Origin: Lenzites betulinus | Lineage: Eukaryota; Basidiomycota; Agaricomycetes; Polyporales; Polyporaceae | Direction: 5' to 3' | Length of the DNA: 64,000 nt | Assembly: GCA_022264855.1 (NCBI GenBank) | Contig: JABYQU010000058.1 | Location: forward strand, 124,001-188,000 | In this document: piece by piece, positions 12,333 through 23,154 of the stretch | Numbering within the stretch: the stretch's first letter is position 1 | Layout: every line of letters starts with the position of its first letter | The notes under the pieces: generated by a model | Database searches by the model: none | Told to the model about the DNA's origin: nothing | The model's input: the letters and a program-made list of their open reading frames with translations, nothing else | Translations under genes and position numbers: made by a program

Positions 12333-14630
12333 CTACCAAGCGATCCCGACACTGAGCGTCACCACCGACTCGCCCTCGCGCCAGCTCTCGTGCCGCACGA
12401 AGCTCTCGCTCATCCTCTTCGAGCCGCGGGCGCCCAGGACCGCCTCCACCTCCGACGCGTCCCCGACGAGCTCGCTGCCCATGTCCATCGACACGACCCC
12501 GCTGCCCATGTCCATCGACACGACCCCGCTGTCCTGCACCGCTTCCTCCTCTTCCTCCTCCTCGACATATTCCTCTTCCTCTTCATCCTCCTCTTCCTCG
12601 AAGACATGCACGCTGCCCACAACGGAGCACACATCGCTCCGCGTCTCCTCCGGGATCGCACAAAGCTGCAGCCCATGCACGTGCCACCGCATTTGCTCGC
12701 CCTCATCGACACCCCCGAGCTGCTGCGGGGACGCCCACCCAGTCGCGTCCGCGAGCTGCGGCGACGCCCAGCCCGACGCGTACTGCGCGATGTCGTACTC
12801 CACCCCCGCGTCCACGTCCGCAGACGTCTCCGCCTCCGTGAGCGCGTGCACGGACGTGGCGAGCGCGACGCTGCTGCGCGAAGCGATGTCGAGCCCGAGC
12901 CCCAGGATGCTGTCCACGTCCAGCTGCCCGTTGCGCATCAGGTCGGAGAGGTCCCAGCTACCCCGGTTCTGGCCGCCGGCGCCTCCAGTGAGGTTCGCGG
13001 CGGAGGACACGGAGAGGATCGATGTCGCGGAGCAGTCTGCGCTGGGGTGGGACGCGTCCACACTCAGGAAGCTGAAGCTGACGGAGTTACGCACGGAGGC
13101 GGAGAGGAGGGGGCTCGCGCATGCGCTCCCGCGCTTCTTGAGGGCGGATTTGAGGACGATGGGCCCCGCGCTCGAGTCGGCGCTGTTGGCTCGCGATAGC
13201 ACCGGGGACGTAGGGGCGCCCAGGACGGGGGAGAAGGAAACCCTAGGAGAGAGAGAAGGACGCGGTGCGGGGTTGGCGAGCATCGCATAAATCCCTGAGG
13301 GACGACCGACGGCGGGGCTACGGTGCGTAGGGCTTTGCAACAGATTGTGGACACCCAGACGGTCGCGGTCGATATGCCATTCTGAGGGCAACACTGCGCA
13401 GCTATCGGGTCGACGGCCGGGCGTGTGTATGGGCTGGGGGACGCATATACTCGGAGCTATTGGCGAGTGGAAGACAACCTGAGAAACCGAGGCGGGAGAT
13501 GGGCAGGTCGTTGCGCAGAGCGACAGCGACGAAGACGCAGCAGATATCCCGAGCTGTTTCCGCAGAGCAGAAAAAGGCATGTACGCTCCTGGCATTCCGG
13601 GAGTTGGCGGGGACGTCATAGGTGTTTGGAAAGGGAGCGAAGGGTCTGAAGACATCGCTGATCTTTCACGAAGGACGTCGTCGGAAGAATGGAGGGAGTC
13701 ATACAGAGGTCGTTTGCCTTTGCTGTCGTCATACCAAGAGGACAGAACGGGCTCCATGAGCTGCATAAGAGTCGGCGAGTGTTCCCCACTGGACGACCTG
13801 CTAACTTTATGAACCAGATGAGCAGGCGGAGGAACAGATAGGAAGACGTCATTATGACAAGGAGGGGAAGACGGATGTATGAGAGCACAATCCGTGATTG
13901 CGGAGAAGCCATGCGAAGTGAATCGAGGGCTGGGTGGTTTTTCGCCGGAGGAGTCGCCAAAAGACATAGACGCAGATTTAGAACGAGAGCCAGATTTGTG
14001 CGAGAACGAAGAATAGTATGCTGAGCTAGTGTTGACAGTCGACCTAGAGTAATCTCCCATAGCGGGAGAACATGGCGGAGAGCGCATAGAACGACGAGAT
14101 GACCTGCGAGAGTCAATTTTCGCCTGCCGAAGCGTCTTGTCCAGCCGAGAGCGAATAGTTGTTTCCCAGTGCGGAGAGCCTAGACACCCCACCAGGTATG
14201 GCGTGACAGTACCCCAGAAGTTAGAAGGCGACTGTTGATCACCAGATCCAGGCAAAGACACCGCAGAAGAACACAAAGGGCTACCAGGGACGGAGCTAGA
14301 GGTGTGAGGGTGCGCATGTATAGATTGGCCCCGGCGGAAACGGACATAGGTGTATTTGAATGCGACAAGTAGAGGGATGGGGAGGATGCTCAACGCAACT
14401 GCTAGAGGGTTGAATGAGGCCGTCGCTGGTGCTGCGCCTCCGTAGCCTGCGAGCGGCGCGGCGTCAACTACAACCGCAACAGTAACGAGCAGAGAGGCGC
14501 AGAACAAAGAGAACATGGCAGTCGCGGTCCAAGCCAGAAGGATGAGGAGGAGAAGATGAGGCGAATTCCACGGTTGGGGTTTTCGAAGTCCGCTGTACTG
14601 AACTAACGGGCGCTCATATGACGTATGCAA
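12333..14630 (-). CDS. Large Ser-rich membrane protein of unknown function
   Basis: An uninterrupted frame of 765 residues, unusual for this intron-rich neighbourhood. Near the N-terminus there are two hydrophobic segments, about residues 24-58 (LLLILLAWTATAMFSLFCAS onward) and 77-93 (ALSILPIPLLVAFKYTYV). A long Ser/Pro-rich, probably cytoplasmic region follows, with many SP sites. Near the C-terminus there is a near-pure Glu tract of about 20 residues and a duplicated nine-residue unit (VSMDMGSGV). No known domain was recognised. The hydrophobic hairpin suggests anchoring in a membrane with the body exposed to the cytoplasm. It could be a scaffold or regulatory protein, but the sequence does not show which. 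Confidence 0.65.
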   Translation of the reverse strand: MHTSYERPLVQYSGLRKPQPWNSPHLLLLILLAWTATAMFSLFCASLLVTVAVVVDAAPLAGYGGAAPATASFNPLAVALSILPIPLLVAFKYTYVRFRRGQSIHAHPHTSSSVPGSPLCSSAVSLPGSGDQQSPSNFWGTVTPYLVGCLGSPHWETTIRSRLDKTLRQAKIDSRRSSRRSMRSPPCSPAMGDYSRSTVNTSSAYYSSFSHKSGSRSKSASMSFGDSSGEKPPSPRFTSHGFSAITDCALIHPSSPPCHNDVFLSVPPPAHLVHKVSRSSSGEHSPTLMQLMEPVLSSWYDDSKGKRPLYDSLHSSDDVLRERSAMSSDPSLPFQTPMTSPPTPGMPGAYMPFSALRKQLGISAASSSLSLCATTCPSPASVSQVVFHSPIAPSICVPQPIHTPGRRPDSCAVLPSEWHIDRDRLGVHNLLQSPTHRSPAVGRPSGIYAMLANPAPRPSLSPRVSFSPVLGAPTSPVLSRANSADSSAGPIVLKSALKKRGSACASPLLSASVRNSVSFSFLSVDASHPSADCSATSILSVSSAANLTGGAGGQNRGSWDLSDLMRNGQLDVDSILGLGLDIASRSSVALATSVHALTEAETSADVDAGVEYDIAQYASGWASPQLADATGWASPQQLGGVDEGEQMRWHVHGLQLCAIPEETRSDVCSVVGSVHVFEEEEDEEEEEYVEEEEEEEAVQDSGVVSMDMGSGVVSMDMGSELVGDASEVEAVLGARGSKRMSESFVRHESWREGESVVTLSVGIAW
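12478..12531 (-). repeat. 27-base tandem duplication inside the membrane protein gene
   Basis: Two in-frame copies (12478-12504 and 12505-12531) of a 27-base unit beginning CCCATGTCCATCGACACG on the plus strand. They duplicate the peptide VSMDMGSG. An adjacent CTC/TCC microsatellite at about 12540-12600 encodes the Glu tract. Confidence 0.85.
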
Positions 14631-15149
14631 TCATGACATTAATTACAGGCAGTAAGCATCGCGTTGAACTATCGTCCTAGAATCTATTATACAGGAGAAG
14701 ATATATGTGCACATAAAAGGCGGTATATTCACACCTCTACTCTCCGAGGCGGATTGTCGATAAGTTCCAACACCAATGATCTCCGTAAGGCTAGAGCTCG
14801 GTGGGTCGAGTCGCTCCTTTTCTGAGATTAACAAGTCGACCACCACAGAAGAGTAGCACCTTCGGTTAGTATAATTGCTAGAAGAGCACGTAGGTGTGAG
14901 CAAAATGCGTTCAGCCAGCCAGGCTTGATTATATGGCGGGAGACCGACGGGCGCTCCGCCGCGTAAGCGCTCGGGTGGTTGATAGAAGCGCTCTAACGGA
15001 ACCGAATATTGGCTAGACGTCAGAGGCCTTAAATACAACCTCCGACGCTGCACCTTGCCCTCGACCCTGACCTTGCAGTCTTTCCCTCGCGTTTTCTGCC
15101 AGATCTTTGCTCTCACGAACGACCGTATACGAACATTTGACGAAGGAGC
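14631..15149. other. Divergent promoter region
   Basis: This interval lies between the starts of the membrane protein (minus) and beta-tubulin (plus). No coding evidence is seen on either strand. The CT-rich run before 15150 (about 15050-15110) resembles a fungal pyrimidine-rich leader. Confidence 0.4.
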
Positions 15150-17506
15150 ATGCCGCGCGAGATCATCAACGTACAAGTAAGCATCCAGAAGTCGCCACCT
15201 CCGTCATATGTTAATCGGACGTGATCTATTCTTACTGCGCGCTGTGCAGGCCGGCCAGGTAATTCTTGCCCATATGAGCAGAGGAGGGCTTAGATTTGAC
15301 GTCCGAAAATTGGCTAGGCCGGAAATCAGGTCGGAGAGGCCTTCTGGAGGATGGTCCTCGCAGAACACGGGCTGGACGATGAAGGGGTATGTTTGCCGCC
15401 GATGTTACACTAACACGTCTCTGACGCCTATGTCCACGCGTGTATAGCATTACACAGGCAACGACCCTCTTCAGATCGCGAGGGTACGCATTGCTGCTTA
15501 TGTACTTCTGCCGTCGCTGACCGAGAATGCCAATCCTCAGGTTGGCGTATACTTCACCGAAGTTGCGCATTCCGGCGTCGCCAACAAATACGTTCCCCGC
15601 AGTGTCCAAATTGACTTGGAAGATGGCGTATGCGAGCGCGTGAGTAGTCTCCGCTTGACTCATGCGCGAGTAATAGCGGGCGTTGAGTCAGGGAATGTTT
15701 TAGATTCGCTCGGGTCCGCTTGGGCACCTGTTCCGTCCCGATACCTTTGTGACAGGTAATTCGGGCGCGGGTAACAACTGGGCAAAAGGATGTGAGTATG
15801 AATGACTCCGTGTCGGAATGCGGAATGCTAACAGCATCGGCGATGTTCAATAGTTTACACCGAGGGTATGTGGCGCCAACCGCTTCTCGATGAATCATTC
15901 GGAGGGTGCACTGACTTCCTATGACTAAGGTGCCGAGCTTATGGAGAACATCTTGGTAGCCCTCTCATTTGATCTCACGAGAGTTAGTACTCAACATGCA
16001 CGTGTAGGAACTTGTTCGCAAGCAAACGGAAGACACAGACGCGCTACAAGGCTTCCAAGTCTTACATTCGCTCGGTGGCGGCACGGGCGCGGGCCTCGGC
16101 TCGCTTATGCTGTCCAAGTTCCGAGAAGTTGTGTGCCCTCCTTCACGTGTTGACTGCGCCCTGATTTGAATACTGCAGGAATACCCCGACAGGATGTTGT
16201 CAACATATTCCATCTTGCCCTCACCTAAGGTGCGTTGGGGATATTTTTTCTATCGGTAATGAGTAGCGAATGCTGAACGTGCTCTCTGATGCGCGAACGT
16301 CCAGGTCTCGGAGACAGTCGTCGAGCCGTATAACGCGCTGCTTTCGATCAATCAATTGGTCGAGAATAGTGACTTGACACTTTGCATTGACAACGAGGCC
16401 CTGTAAGTGGTGCAACATGGTGCGTGTGTACATGGATTCTTCGACTAAACGAACCTTCCAGATACGAAGTCACACAGCGAACATTAAAGGTCAACCAACC
16501 TTCATTCGATGACCTCAACAACGTAGTAGCGCAAGTGATGTGCGGTGTCAGCACCAGCTTGCGGTTCCCTGGACAGCTGAACGGTGACCTACGGAAACTG
16601 GCAATGAACCTCATTCCATTCCCTCGTGTATGCCATTTGTCACTTCTTAGTGCCGACCATCCACTTACGCTCGAAGGTAGCTCCACTTCCTCATGCCGAG
16701 CTACGCGCCGTTCTATAACCCGAACTCAAGAGCATATGTCCGCTGGAACGTCAGGGACCTCACCTCTGCGTATGTATGCTTCCTTTGAGCTTTGACACAC
16801 ATGCCTGACTCTACGCAGGTTGTTTGACCGGGCGAATCTACTTGTCGCATGCGACCCACGATTTGGGTACGTCCCTTGTGGCATTTGTTCCAGGCTGCTG
16901 CTGACGTCCGTTCAGCCGATACCTAACGGCTGCGACGATATTCCGAGGAAGCGTCGCATCACAAGAGGCCGAGCAAGCAGTGCAGGACCTCCAGCGCAAG
17001 AACTCATCACAGTTCGTCGAGTGGGTACCGGACAACGTCTCCGTTTCGTTGTGCTCCGTTCCGCCGGTGGGCCAGCCGCAGTCAGCGACGTGTCTCGGAA
17101 ACTCGACGGCGGTGCAAGAGCTCTTCAAGCGCAACCACACGCAGTTCGCGGCGATGTACAAGCGGCGCGCGTTCTTGCATTGGTACACCGGCGAGGGAAT
17201 GGACTCGATGGAGTTCACTGAGGCGGAAAGCAACGTGCAGGATTTGATGTGAGTCTCGCTTGTATCATAGTTGTGGCGGCATCACAGAGTGCTCATGCGT
17301 CTGGGTTTACAGTGCGGAGTATCAGCAGGTAAGCACTAAACCGGGCTTCACTTACATGTATGGCTCACCTTGCCCCACAGTATCAGGAAGCGACTGTTGA
17401 TGAGGATGACGAGGCGGAGTACGAACAGGCCGACGCCGTCGAGTACGAGGAGCCCGCTGGTGAGGTCGAGTATGATGAGCCCGTCGAGGAGGAATTCGAG
17501 CAATAA
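15150..17506 (+). CDS. Divergent beta-tubulin paralogue
   Basis: Seventeen exons: 15150-15176, 15250-15258, 15318-15386, 15448-15483, 15541-15639, 15704-15791, 15854-15865, 15930-15955, 16008-16127, 16179-16229, 16305-16402, 16462-16627, 16681-16769, 16819-16866, 16916-17248, 17313-17328 and 17381-17506; 470 residues. The tubulin signature [11 protein letters not shown], the NKYVPRSV block, [17 protein letters not shown] and the [11 protein letters not shown] helix identify beta-tubulin; LRKL carries the beta-type Lys instead of the alpha-type catalytic Glu. It would assemble with alpha-tubulin into microtubules. It is clearly not the standard isotype. The N-terminus is [18 protein letters not shown], with Ala in place of the near-universal beta Cys12. 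The 167/198/200 positions read Tyr, Leu, Leu. The acidic tail is long. Exon 2 has only nine bases. I first considered gamma-tubulin because of MPREI, but the rest of the protein is beta-like. Confidence 0.93.
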
Positions 17507-18389
17507 CAGCAATCTGAGTGCCGTGGTCTCGGTCTCTTCACGTCGTCTCACTGCGTTATCTTACATCCCTAGTTAGCTGTTGGGTTGCCTCCTTTGCAAT
17601 CCGCTAATTCTCTCGCATAGTCTCGTGGCCATTCAATGTTACGCTGATGTTAGAGACACTACAGGAGCTTGACTTCGCCGTCGGCTTCTTCACTACGGGC
17701 AGCAAACCCTGAGGCCGGTATTAGAATGCCGTGTGTGCATGTCTACCTCGTGTCTATCACGCAGCGGCTCAGAAGACACCCTCGATGAGTTTACCGCGCC
17801 TAGACGTCAGTATGGTGAGCCACAAAGATCCCGCTGGTACACACAGCACTCACTCATGGTCTGCACATCGCCAGATATGTTTCCCCGACATTTCGCCGAA
17901 ACATCGTGAAACAGCAGAGGTTACTATTCGTGCCACAGTCCTCCGCCCACATGAGCTTCTACCCCTGAACGTGAGTGCGCCTGCATATCTGATCCTATTT
18001 CTCGCTATCGCGATGCCCGCGTGCCGCTGCGTAGAATAGGGTTGGAAGGGGCGAGATGTCCTCCTTAACGTTCGTTCGTGTCTCGACTGACACGACCTTG
18101 GGGTGCGCGGCCGCCCCGCGTGATCGTGCGCGGGCACCGGAGCGTCCCTGTGACACACTTAGCGCACAATGCGTGAGAGGAGGGTCGGAGGGGAGGCGTC
18201 CCGCATCCCCTGACAGTGATGTGTGAGGCAATGCATATAAGCTCGAGCTGCGCGAGGGGGAACGCGCCATCGCGAGGGTTATAGCATCATCGATATCGCT
18301 CTTCAAATCCGCGCCCTTCTGCCCTGCGAGATATCGACTCTTTCGCGCCAAGGTTTGTCACCGCGTATTGTTGCTATTGGACGTCGACG
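17507..18389. other. Intergenic region with TATA-like box
   Basis: Short unsupported frames only. A TATAAG at 18236-18241 lies about 150 bases before the next start codon and is a reasonable promoter element for the DUF1479 gene. Confidence 0.45.
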
Positions 18390-20068
18390 ATGGCTACTTT
18401 CAATGTTGGGCCGTGCCCGCCGCGCTTCGTCGAGTTGAAGAAGGAGATCGCGGCGTCGTACCCAGACTTTGAGGCGCGCGTTACGAAGGCGTGGGGCGAG
18501 ATTTTGGAGGCGTTGGACAGCCGGACGAAGGATATCGCGCAGAAAGGCTCGCAGGTGCGGCTACACTCACTGTAAACTCTCCTTTTACCACAAATAGCTG
18601 ACGGATTGTGTGTGGCAGAACGTGCCGGAGGTGAACTTCTCGGAGCTCGGGAGCGTGAGCGAGGAGCGGGTGAAGGATATCAAGGAGAAAGGTTGCGTTG
18701 TGATCCGGGACGTCGTGGACGATGAGGAGGCGAAGGAGTGGCACGCATGGCTGAGGGAGTATGTGACGAAGAACCCGGACGTTGATGGTATGAATCTTCT
18801 ACGCGTTCCCTTTCACACAGTACGCTCATGAACTATGTCTGATTTTAGGGACCCCGGAACACGACAAGCAGTTCTTCCAGCTGTAGTGAGTGTCGCACCC
18901 CGTAAATCTGTTCGTATAGCGCGGCGGTTGATGCGGGACCTCTGCAGCTGGACGAAGTCGCAGATCCGCGCCCGCGCACATCCGAACGTCCTCGAGACCT
19001 CGAAGTGGCTGAACCAGATGTACCATGTCCGGGGCGACGATAATGTCGACGAAGTTGACCTCAGCACCCCGCTCACCTATGCCGACCGGTTCCGAATGCG
19101 CCACCCCGGCGTAGGGTGGAACTCGTTCCCGCCGCACATCGACGGTCTGCATCCCGCTCCACCATCCTTCCCGTGCGCCGTGAGAACTGACGCGTCTCCA
19201 CATGTACAGGGGGCAGTATCGAGCGGTGGGAGGACCAAGTCTTCCGCGGGTGCTTCGCGGAGATCCTGAGCGGGGACTGGCGCGCGCACGACCCGTACGA
19301 CCTGCGGAACCGGGTGAACGCGCGGAGCTCGCTCTACAAGCGGCCGAACCAGGCCACCGTGTTCCGCACGTACCAGGGCTGGCTCGCGCTGAGCGAGACG
19401 GGCCCGAACGAGGGCACGCTGCAGGTGTTCCCGAGCGTGCACCTCTCGAACGCGTACATCCTCCTCCGCCCGTTCTTCTCGCCCCGCGACGAGAAGAGCG
19501 CGGAGTCGTTCGACCCGGCGGACTGGAAGTTCGGTGCGTGCGCTTTGGGTCGCTGTGCGCCGGGTGCGGGGGTGCTGACGGGTGCGTTGCGGCTTGCACA
19601 ATGCAGATATTTCTGACCCGGACTTCCCGGGGATCTACGCGCTCGGACAGGCCTTCATTGGCCCGCGGCCGTCCACGAAGAAGCATCCTCACCTTAGGCT
19701 GGACGAGACGATGGTGCCCGTTCCGAAGGTGTACCCGGGAGACATGGTCTTCTGGCACTGCGTACGTACATGCTCACTGCGCTATTCCCGCGCCATGTTG
19801 AATTCTCGCGCAGGACGTCGTCCACGCGGTCGAACAAGAGCATGTCGGGAAGGCGGACTCGACGGTGATGTACATCCCCGCGGTGCCTTACACCCCGACG
19901 AACGCTGCGTATGTGCAGAAGCAGCGGGAGAGCTTCCTGCAGGGCGTCGCGCCGCCGGATTTCCCGGCGACGAAGGGCGAGGCGCACTGCGCAGGCGTTG
20001 GGAAGGCGGAGGACATCGACAACCCTGCTGGGAAGCGTGCGATGGGATTCACGATCGAGGTTGCGTGA
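18390..20068 (+). CDS. DUF1479 (YbiU-like) protein, probable 2-oxoglutarate/Fe(II) oxygenase fold
   Basis: Seven exons: 18390-18554, 18619-18787, 18849-18885, 18948-19144, 19210-19533, 19607-19761 and 19814-20068, giving 433 residues. The family is recognised from KGCVVIRDVVDDEEAKEW, then WNQMYHVRGDDN-like text, PHIDGGSIERWED, the YQGWLALSETGPNEGTLQVF core and the C-terminal VFWHCDVVHAVE. The HID triad and the distal His of HAVE are positioned like the HxD..H iron ligands of 2-oxoglutarate-dependent dioxygenases. Bacterial YbiU has such a fold, but its substrate is not established to my knowledge. The protein has no signal peptide and is presumably cytosolic. Its 3' end faces the cyanase 3' end with only 133 bases between. 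One donor is weak (GTCTGC after 19144). Confidence 0.85.
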
Positions 20069-20201
20069 GCTGTCGCGAGCGAGACCGGGGCAGGTAAGCT
20101 TTAGATGCAAGCGGGTAGGTAGAGGTTCTACGCTTTCTTTCCTATGTTGTACAACAGTTATGCGTTACAGTGAGTATATTGTGGAGTCTTCCTCTGCGCG
20201 C

Positions 20202-20980
20202 CTACCACTTCAAGTAGGGCAGGAATTTCCCGCTGTACGTGATGGTGGCGAAGGTCAGCTGCTGTGGCGGAGGAGGGACAAGCAGGTACGCACTCGAACG
20301 TAAGTACGACACGGTCGCCTTTCGGGTTCGCCTTGCGCTCGACGTTGACCTTACAGTCAATCATGGACATGATGCCGTCGCCGAACTTCTCGTGGATGAG
20401 CGCTTTGATGGGGGTGCCGTAGACCAATACACCCTGGAATGGCAGTGAGCAGAGGATTATGCGAGTAATGGCACCAAATCATACTTCGAAGAGACGGTAG
20501 AGGAGGGGGTCTTGTGGGGGGACCGGGCCGAGACCGCGGCGCGGGAACCAGCTCTCGCCGATTTCCTCAGTGAGGCTGGCGGTGGGTACCTCCAGGAGCT
20601 CGCCGAGCTTCGCGAGTTCTTCGGTGGTGGCCTTAGCCTGGGTACCGGGTCAATAAGAAGGCGGAGCGTGGGTAGTGGCGTGCTACTCACCTGCCCGTAG
20701 AAGAGGGCGGCAACCCAGACCTCGTCGTGGTTGATGGCCTTACCGATGGCCTCGAAAGTGAGGCCTACAGTGCGTTTTCAGCCCTGCTTGTCTTTAGTAT
20801 GTCATGGAGAAGCTACGAACCCTTCTGGGCCTTTGCCTCGAGGAGACGCGCGAAGATCGGAGGGAGATCGGAGAAGGGCTCGACGTTCCCGTTAATCTTC
20901 TATGATCATACCGGTTAGATCACCTACGGTATCTTGCTGCTCGCCCGGTGAACAGTACTTACAAGAGCTGGTTGAGACAT
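20202..20980 (-). CDS. cynS: Cyanate hydratase (cyanase)
   Basis: Six exons: 20980-20963, 20899-20821, 20764-20691, 20637-20485, 20433-20294 and 20232-20202, giving 164 residues, the normal fungal size. Cyanase converts cyanate and bicarbonate to carbamate and CO2, releasing ammonia. The N-terminal half is a helix-turn-helix-like domain (GLTFEAIGKAINHDEVWVAA). The C-terminal catalytic domain contains DPLLYRLFE, with the catalytic Arg and Glu, and the block IKALIHEKFGDGIMSMID, with the catalytic Ser. It ends in the family-typical GKFLPYLKW. The last join (GA at 20294 to C at 20232) was chosen because it restores this ending. The minus strand reads GATATAAA at 21078-21071, about 90 bases upstream, a likely TATA box. 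Cytosolic. Confidence 0.95.
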
Positions 20981-21638
20981 GGCGAATGCGGGTGAGGCTG
21001 TTGGGGAGGGTGGGGGAGCTGCGAGGGTGTGAGAGACTGATGAAGGGTGGTCGGTCTGACCTGTGTGCACTTTATATCGCGGGTCCCGCTCACTCAAGCC
21101 CCTGGGCACAAACTGGGCGTTTATCGAGGAGAGTAGAGGCGCCCACGTGATGACATCCCCGGGAGATTCGGGGCGGGAAGGAACGGGAGATGTTCAGGCG
21201 TTGAGGAGAGTGAGACTCTGAGTGAGCACGAACATAGACGGTGGCGGCTGCGGACTCGGGAGGAGCAGGTTCGCGCGGGCGGGCGCGTGAGCAGCGTTCC
21301 GAGGCGTGAGGGTGATGGCGAATAGTCCCAACCGTACCCGTTCCACTGCATCCTCAATGATTGGTGCAGCGTCCTGAAGGTTTGACACCAGACAGCACTT
21401 CTCGGTGGTTGTTGGCGTTCCGGTTTGCAATAGCGACTCGAAACGTCCAGGCAGTCCGTTCGACGCCGTGCAATTTCATGTCACCATTCCGAACCTGCAT
21501 GCAACTCATGAAGGACCATGGCGTCTCATTCTATGTGCAATACTACAAACTTTGGGAAGCCGTGAGCGACCGTCGACAAGATGATAGGCTGACTAGCCTA
21601 CCGGTCCGACTTTCGTGTCAAAGGTAGCAGGGTTTGCA
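20981..21638. other. Intergenic region upstream of cyanase
   Basis: Contains the cyanase promoter (TATA-like element at 21071-21078) and, further right, the 3' flank of SDHAF3. No additional gene could be supported. Confidence 0.45.
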
Positions 21639-22232
21639 TCATGACTTCTCGCTAACTCCATCCTGCTCCGGTGACACGGGCTTCCACACATCTTTCGCAG
21701 CATGCATAACTTCATACAGCTGCCCGAGTTGCTCCGCCGACATCTGAATAGCATTAATGAGCAGGTAGGGTAATATGCAAGAGGCTCAACCAGATACAAC
21801 GCACCTTTTCTAGTGTCGTGGGGTCAAGAGGTTTACCTCTGAAGCCCTCCGGCTTCTGCATTTGGTCGTAGTACACCTTCCACTGCGAGAGGAAGCCGAT
21901 GATATGCACTTTATTCGAGACGTCCCTATGCCTTCGAAACTCTGTGTAAACGTGAGCTCGCATTTCCAAGCCTGCGTGTATGTTCAGCAAGTCACCATCT
22001 TTGACGTAGTTGTCTCCGAGCGAACGCATATCCACTGGCAGCCTTCTATGAGACCGCAGGATCCTACGGTACAGTCTTCATACAAACACAAGCTCTTGAG
22101 TTCTCACTTCATGACGGCTAACTCCTGTCTTACGCACGGTATTGGCGGCAGTAGAGTAGCACTCGCTTCATCCAGGTTGAGAGGACGTGTGGATACCGAC
22201 TTGGCAAGGCGTACACCAGTCGCTCTGAACAT
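21639..22232 (-). CDS. SDHAF3: Succinate dehydrogenase assembly factor 3 (SDHAF3/ACN9), LYR-type
   Basis: Four exons: 22232-22138, 22075-21996, 21941-21805 and 21743-21639, giving 138 residues. The order of motifs matches the ACN9/Sdh7 family. A Ser/Arg-rich presequence ([18 protein letters not shown]) is followed by LYR (in [14 protein letters not shown]), [51 protein letters not shown] and a short tail containing DVWKPV. Family members are mitochondrial matrix proteins that help insert iron-sulphur clusters into, or protect, the SdhB subunit of complex II; yeast mutants are affected in gluconeogenic growth. It is transcribed divergently from the DUF4604 gene with 267 bases between start codons. 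Confidence 0.93.
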
Positions 22233-22499
22233 CTTAACAGAAGGGGAATGCGCTCAATGATCCTCAGATTTTGACGTGGTCGAAATGAACTGATCCAAGG
22301 AGCGAGATAGCAAACTCGAGATGGTTGAAAGAGACAAGTTATGAGTGCAAGGAAGAGGAGTGCTTCCGACCTTGGCGCCCATCCACTTGTCGTTGACCGC
22401 CATCCCGCCCTGCGGCTCTCCTACTTCGCGTCTTGTCACATCACATTGCTGCTATAACGTCCTTTCTGTACCATCGCGTGTGTTAAGTAAACCTCAGAA
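22233..22499. promoter_or_regulatory. Shared divergent promoter of SDHAF3 and the DUF4604 gene
   Basis: Only 267 bases separate the two start codons, so both core promoters must lie here. I see no clear TATA box in either direction. Function as a bidirectional promoter is inferred from geometry. Confidence 0.5.
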
Positions 22500-23154
22500 A
22501 TGTCGAAGGAACCGAACCGGCACCAGCTCTCGTCGCGGCTGGCCTACCAGGCCAACACGCCGTCCTTCTTACTCAAGCTGCAGAGGCAACACGGCATGGC
22601 TAAGAGGGGCGATGACGATGACGATGACGATCCCGAGTACGAATACGACGGTTCTGGTCGACCGCCAATTCCCCGTCGCCCAGCTATCCCCGAACGCCCG
22701 GAGGGCGAGGAGGGAAGTGAAGGCGAGGATGACGACTCCGAGAAGCCCCAGGTCGTTGTACTAAGACAAGGGAAGCATCTTACGGAATGGGAGGCGGAAA
22801 ATGAGAGGCGGAAGGGTATGGTGAACCTCTATGTATCAGGTTGCAATACTGAGCAAAGTTGCGTTTATAGCGAAGGGTCTGCCGCCACTACCAGAGCCCT
22901 CAGCCGCAGACACGAAGTCGAAAGAAGATCCTCAAAAGGCCGGTTCATCTGCTACCGCCCCGAAGCAGTCGTCTACGCAGGGACTGTCTTTCTCATCTGG
23001 GGCTGGCGCGAAGGGCAAGAACGCGAAGCGGAAGGCTGTTGGTGACGGCCGGGACGATGCAGCGGATCCTAAGCCTCAGACGACCGCGAAAGGGAGCAAG
23101 AAAAAGGCGAAGAAGCAGGACAAGAAGCTCCTCTCCTTCGGCGACGAAGCGTGA
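22500..23154 (+). CDS. DUF4604 (KIAA1143-like) protein
   Basis: Two exons, 22500-22815 and 22871-23154, give 199 residues. The N-terminus (RLAYQANTPSFLLKLQRQHG), the acidic run of Asp, the PIPRRPAIPERP repeat and the block KPQVVVLRQGKHLTEWEAENERR match the eukaryotic DUF4604/KIAA1143 family. The second exon is Lys/Ser-rich and low in complexity (KGSKKKAKKQDKKLLSFGDEA), with probable nuclear localisation signals. Function is unknown for the family. A nuclear, RNA-related or chromatin-related role is sometimes suggested, but the sequence alone does not show it. Confidence 0.85.

Noticed and set aside
15150..15386. Gamma-tubulin reading of the MPREI N-terminus
   Set aside because: The remaining exons match beta-tubulin (LRKL, NKNSS-like block, [11 protein letters not shown], acidic tail).
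15956..16007. 25-base intron at 15983-16007 in beta-tubulin
   Set aside because: Too short to splice and would add residues. A 52-base intron from 15956 restores the normal family length.
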